The notes beneath the pieces were generated by a model. It searched no databases, had not been told where the DNA came from, and saw only the letters and a list, made by a program, of their open reading frames with translations. Of a stretch of DNA of 7,082 nt, positions 5,598 through 7,082 are shown piece after piece (position 1 is the stretch's first letter; each line of letters begins with the position of its first letter). Position numbers and translations under genes: made by a program. The stretch comes from Myxococcales bacterium (GTDB lineage: Bacteria; Myxococcota; Polyangia; Fen-1088): positions 22,459 through 29,540 of the forward strand of contig PMBY01000158.1 in the NCBI GenBank assembly GCA_003153875.1, in the 5' to 3' direction.

Positions 5598-5989
5598 TGT
5601 GTCTCGCGCTTGCTTGCGCGTCGGCGTGCGCGGGGTCCAAGACATGCGAAGGCGATTTGGTCGAGGTTGGCTCCGGGTGTCCGGCAACGTTCGACGGCAG
5701 GCTTGAGAGCGTCCCAGCTTGCCCAAGCTACTGCCTCTACGTGGCAGCGTCGCGCTGCAACGATCTGATCGTACTCGACTACGCTTGTGGCGGCGGGCTG
5801 AGCTGCTACTACGATTCCACATCCCTGGCGCTCGTCGGCGCAGAAATGGGTAGCGATATCCCAAGCTACTGCGGCGACTCGTCCTATTGGAAAAGCGCTG
5901 GGCGGACACCGTCCGGCGCCTGTTCCGGAGCAGTCAACCGGAGCGAACGCTGGTGTATTCCTCAGGCAACGGCGGACGCCGGGCCCTGA
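5561..5989 (+). CDS. Small cysteine-rich putative lipoprotein, function unknown
   Basis: I do not recognise a family. The 142-aa frame opens with a basic N-terminus and a hydrophobic core (L-L-R-W-L-G-L-C-L-A-L), then two possible lipidation cysteines, C19 (A-L-A-C) and C23 (A-S-A-C). The mature part has ten cysteines (29, 40, 54, 58, 66, 76, 82, 104, 121, 132), an even number suited to five disulfides in an exported protein. Other features include P-S-Y-C twice (55-58, 101-104) and a Gly-rich A-C-G-G-G-L-S-C (75-82). The start could be ATG 5561, 5567 or 5573; the last gives M-R-L-L-R-W, the most typical signal start. No Shine-Dalgarno is visible before any of them. It is divergent from the larger Cys-rich lipoprotein, and shared exported, disulfide-rich character suggests related jobs. 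The signal peptide and even Cys count argue for this strand over the overlapping 254-codon minus frame. Confidence 0.6.
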   Translation: MTMEMRLLRWLGLCLALACASACAGSKTCEGDLVEVGSGCPATFDGRLESVPACPSYCLYVAASRCNDLIVLDYACGGGLSCYYDSTSLALVGAEMGSDIPSYCGDSSYWKSAGRTPSGACSGAVNRSERWCIPQATADAGP

Positions 5990-5995
5990 GGCCGC

Positions 5996-6027
5996 TCGAC
6001 CCGCGACCATTGGGGGGGCGGGGTCGA
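5996..6027 (+). terminator. GC-rich hairpin just after the 5561 gene, terminator-like without a T-run
   Basis: TCGACCC (5996-6002) and GGGTCGA (6021-6027) form a perfect 7-bp stem starting seven bases after the stop codon. The loop includes a run of seven G (6012-6018) that can pair with CC at 6007-6008. Position suits a terminator, but the sequence after it is not T-rich, so it could instead stabilise the mRNA 3' end. Confidence 0.35.
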
Positions 6028-6132
6028 ACAGGGACTGATCGGGCTTCTGTGGGCACACGATCCGTTCTCCTCACGGGCGCGGAAGTGGCGCCTCGCCGAT
6101 CCTGAAGAGGCGAGCCAAACTGCCGATCAGAC

Positions 6133-6549
6133 ATGCGCAGCGTTCCCGTCATCCTCCCACTCCGGCACCATGCAGCCGCGCTGGCCTTGGTGCTGGTGGC
6201 CGCTTGCGCGGGGCCGGCGGCCAACTTGGTGCCCTCGCCGGGGGAGAGCGTCGAGATTCGGGCCAGCTACTACAGTCATGCTCTGGTCGGTCGCAAGACG
6301 GCCTCGGGCGAGCCCTATGACCCGGCGCTGTTTACGGCGTCGCACGCGACCCTGCCAATGGGAACCATTCTGCGGGTCACCCGCCTGCCTGACGGCCCGT
6401 CGGTGGAGGTGCGGGTGAACGATCGCTGTGGCTGCACGCACGGGCGGCAACTGGATCTCTCCGAGGCGGCTGCGCGCCAGCTGAACATGCTGCGCCTGGG
6501 AACGGTGAAGGTCCGCATCGAGATTCTGGACCGTCGCCCCGCCCGGTGA
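6133..6549 (+). CDS. rlpA: RlpA-like double-psi beta-barrel lipoprotein without a SPOR domain
   Basis: The 138-aa protein has a signal peptide with a good lipobox (V22-A-A-C25), so it is likely an outer-membrane lipoprotein. The rest is one RlpA-type double-psi beta-barrel: A-S-Y-Y-S-H (44-49), G-R-K-T-A-S-G-E-P-Y-D (53-63), A-S-H-A-T-L-P-M-G-T (69-78), V-R-V-N-D-R (93-98) and Q-L-D-L-S-E-A-A-A-R-Q-L (106-117). RlpA cleaves glycan strands of peptidoglycan that lack stem peptides during septation and daughter-cell separation. E60, H71 and D97 have the same spacing as the conserved E, H and D of Pseudomonas RlpA, so activity is plausible. Unlike E. coli and Pseudomonas RlpA there is no C-terminal SPOR domain, so septal targeting must differ or be absent. 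C99 and C101 (D-R-C-G-C) replace the usual D-R-G-P. ATG 6133 lacks a clear Shine-Dalgarno. The gene is convergent with the repeat protein, 12 bp away. Confidence 0.85.
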   Translation: MRSVPVILPLRHHAAALALVLVAACAGPAANLVPSPGESVEIRASYYSHALVGRKTASGEPYDPALFTASHATLPMGTILRVTRLPDGPSVEVRVNDRCGCTHGRQLDLSEAAARQLNMLRLGTVKVRIEILDRRPAR

Positions 6550-6554
6550 GCGGG
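6538..6554. terminator. Small GC hairpin over the RlpA-like stop codon
   Basis: CCCGC (6538-6542) and GCGGG (6550-6554) form a 5-bp stem whose 7-base loop contains the TGA stop. It lies in the convergent junction with the repeat-protein gene. With no T-run, a role in termination is only a possibility. Confidence 0.2.
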
Positions 6555-6561
6555 TATCGAG

Positions 6562-7082
6562 CTACTGCGCAGGCTGCTGGAAGATCGTGTCGTCTGGGCC
6601 GACCGCGGTGTAGCTGCCATCGGGGTTGACCCACACATCCCACAGGAACTCGTGCACGCCGATCGACTGTTCACTCCAGCTGGTGCCGTCGAAGCGGAAA
6701 ACCCCCGCGCTGATGCTGTCGCCAGTGCGCTTGGCACCCACGGCGTAGACGCGGTCGGCGCTCGCGCCGTGAATTCCCAGCAGGGCCGTTTCACCCTCGT
6801 GCACGGTGGTCACACTGGTGCCATCGAACCGAAGGATCACGTGTGAGACCTCGGACATCACCTCGCCCACGATAAACACGTTGTCAGGCGAGGAGCCCCA
6901 CACCGCCCTGAGACTTGCCTGAGTAGGCGTGGGCAGGATCGACCAAGCCGTCCCGTCGTAGCGCAACACAGTGCCCTGCTCGCCGACCGCCAGCACATTG
7001 TCATGCGCCGTTCCCCATAGGGCGGTCAGTCTGGCTTGGGTGGGGCTGCTCATGGGCTGCCACGAGGTTCCATCGAAATGCA
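6562..7082 (-). CDS. Tandem-repeat protein, probably beta-propeller; C-terminal part, N-terminus off right edge
   Basis: The reading frame enters at the right edge and ends with TAG at 6562-6564; 172 residues are seen. An in-frame ATG at 7053 lies inside a repeat, and the preceding H-F-D-G-T-S-W-Q-P belongs to the same repeat series, so 7053 is not the real start. The visible part is four tandem units of about 39-45 residues, each opening with [RH]-[FY]-D-G-T-[SA]-[WV] and containing L-x-x-[VLI]-[WH]-G and a [VY]-x-x-V-G element. Such repeats are frequent in large myxobacterial surface or secreted proteins and are usually annotated as BNR/Kelch-like or WD40-like propellers. A propeller usually needs six to eight units, so several more are expected outside the window. 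No catalytic residues are recognisable; ligand or protein binding is the likely role. The gene is convergent with the RlpA-like gene. Confidence 0.8.
   Translation of the reverse strand, partial: HFDGTSWQPMSSPTQARLTALWGTAHDNVLAVGEQGTVLRYDGTAWSILPTPTQASLRAVWGSSPDNVFIVGEVMSEVSHVILRFDGTSVTTVHEGETALLGIHGASADRVYAVGAKRTGDSISAGVFRFDGTSWSEQSIGVHEFLWDVWVNPDGSYTAVGPDDTIFQQPAQ
6565..7080 (-). repeat. Four tandem protein repeats (F-D-G-T-S-W type)
   Basis: Unit boundaries on the minus strand are 7080-6964 (39 codons, H-F-D-G-T-S-W), 6963-6832 (44 codons, R-Y-D-G-T-A-W), 6831-6697 (45 codons, R-F-D-G-T-S-V) and 6696-6565 (44 codons, R-F-D-G-T-S-W). Units one and two are most alike (P-T-Q-A and W-G in register), suggesting recent duplication. 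Units three and four are more divergent, and the last ends in a terminal T-I-F-Q-Q strand. Confidence 0.75.

Noticed and set aside
6012..6023. G-quadruplex in the G-run after the 5561 gene
   Set aside because: There are only two G-runs (seven and four G) with no further runs close by, and the second takes part in a better hairpin.
5294..6058. 254-codon minus frame over the 5561 gene
   Set aside because: No domain, signal or ribosome-binding site. The plus frame has a signal peptide and an even set of cysteines, and in this GC-rich DNA long antisense frames are expected.

Overview
The window is GC-rich, densely coded bacterial DNA. Three things suggest a Myxococcota-type (deltaproteobacterial) genome: a fibro-slime domain protein, cysteine-rich lipoproteins with C-x2-D-x2-C repeats, and a repeat protein built on F-D-G-T-S-W units. 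This taxonomic call is inferred from gene content and base composition only.

Layout from left to right. Positions 1-1347 (minus) hold the N-terminal 449 codons of a YfhO-like polytopic membrane protein that runs off the left edge. Positions 1348-1742 are non-coding: a candidate promoter for the YfhO gene, then a leader with four successive stem-loops ending in a perfect Shine-Dalgarno. Positions 1743-2732 (plus) encode an exported fibro-slime protein. It converges on a single-HKD phospholipase-D-superfamily protein at 2753-3349 (minus). Across a 152-bp gap with two dyad symmetries, a DEDDh (DnaQ-type) 3'-5' exonuclease is transcribed in the other direction (3502-4137). It converges on a 68-aa AF2212/DUF104-like antitoxin (4167-4373, minus) that has no visible toxin. 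After 326 non-coding bases come two divergent cysteine-rich putative lipoproteins (4700-5290 minus; 5561-5989 plus), then an RlpA-like double-psi beta-barrel lipoprotein (6133-6549 plus). This converges on the C-terminal part of a repeat protein, probably a beta-propeller, that runs off the right edge (6562-7082, minus).

No clear multi-gene operon is visible; neighbours are almost all convergent or divergent, so this looks like a string of single-gene units. Two themes recur. Five genes encode envelope or exported proteins: YfhO-like, fibro-slime, two Cys-rich lipoproteins and RlpA-like; the propeller's location is unknown. Two nucleic-acid-processing genes, the HKD protein and the DEDDh exonuclease, share a divergent control region. 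I do not see a complete known defence system, a mobile element, a CRISPR array or an RNA gene. The best candidates for something undescribed are the structured leader of the fibro-slime gene, the dyads between the HKD and DEDDh genes, and an 11-bp inverted repeat that places all candidate start codons of the 5561 gene in a loop.
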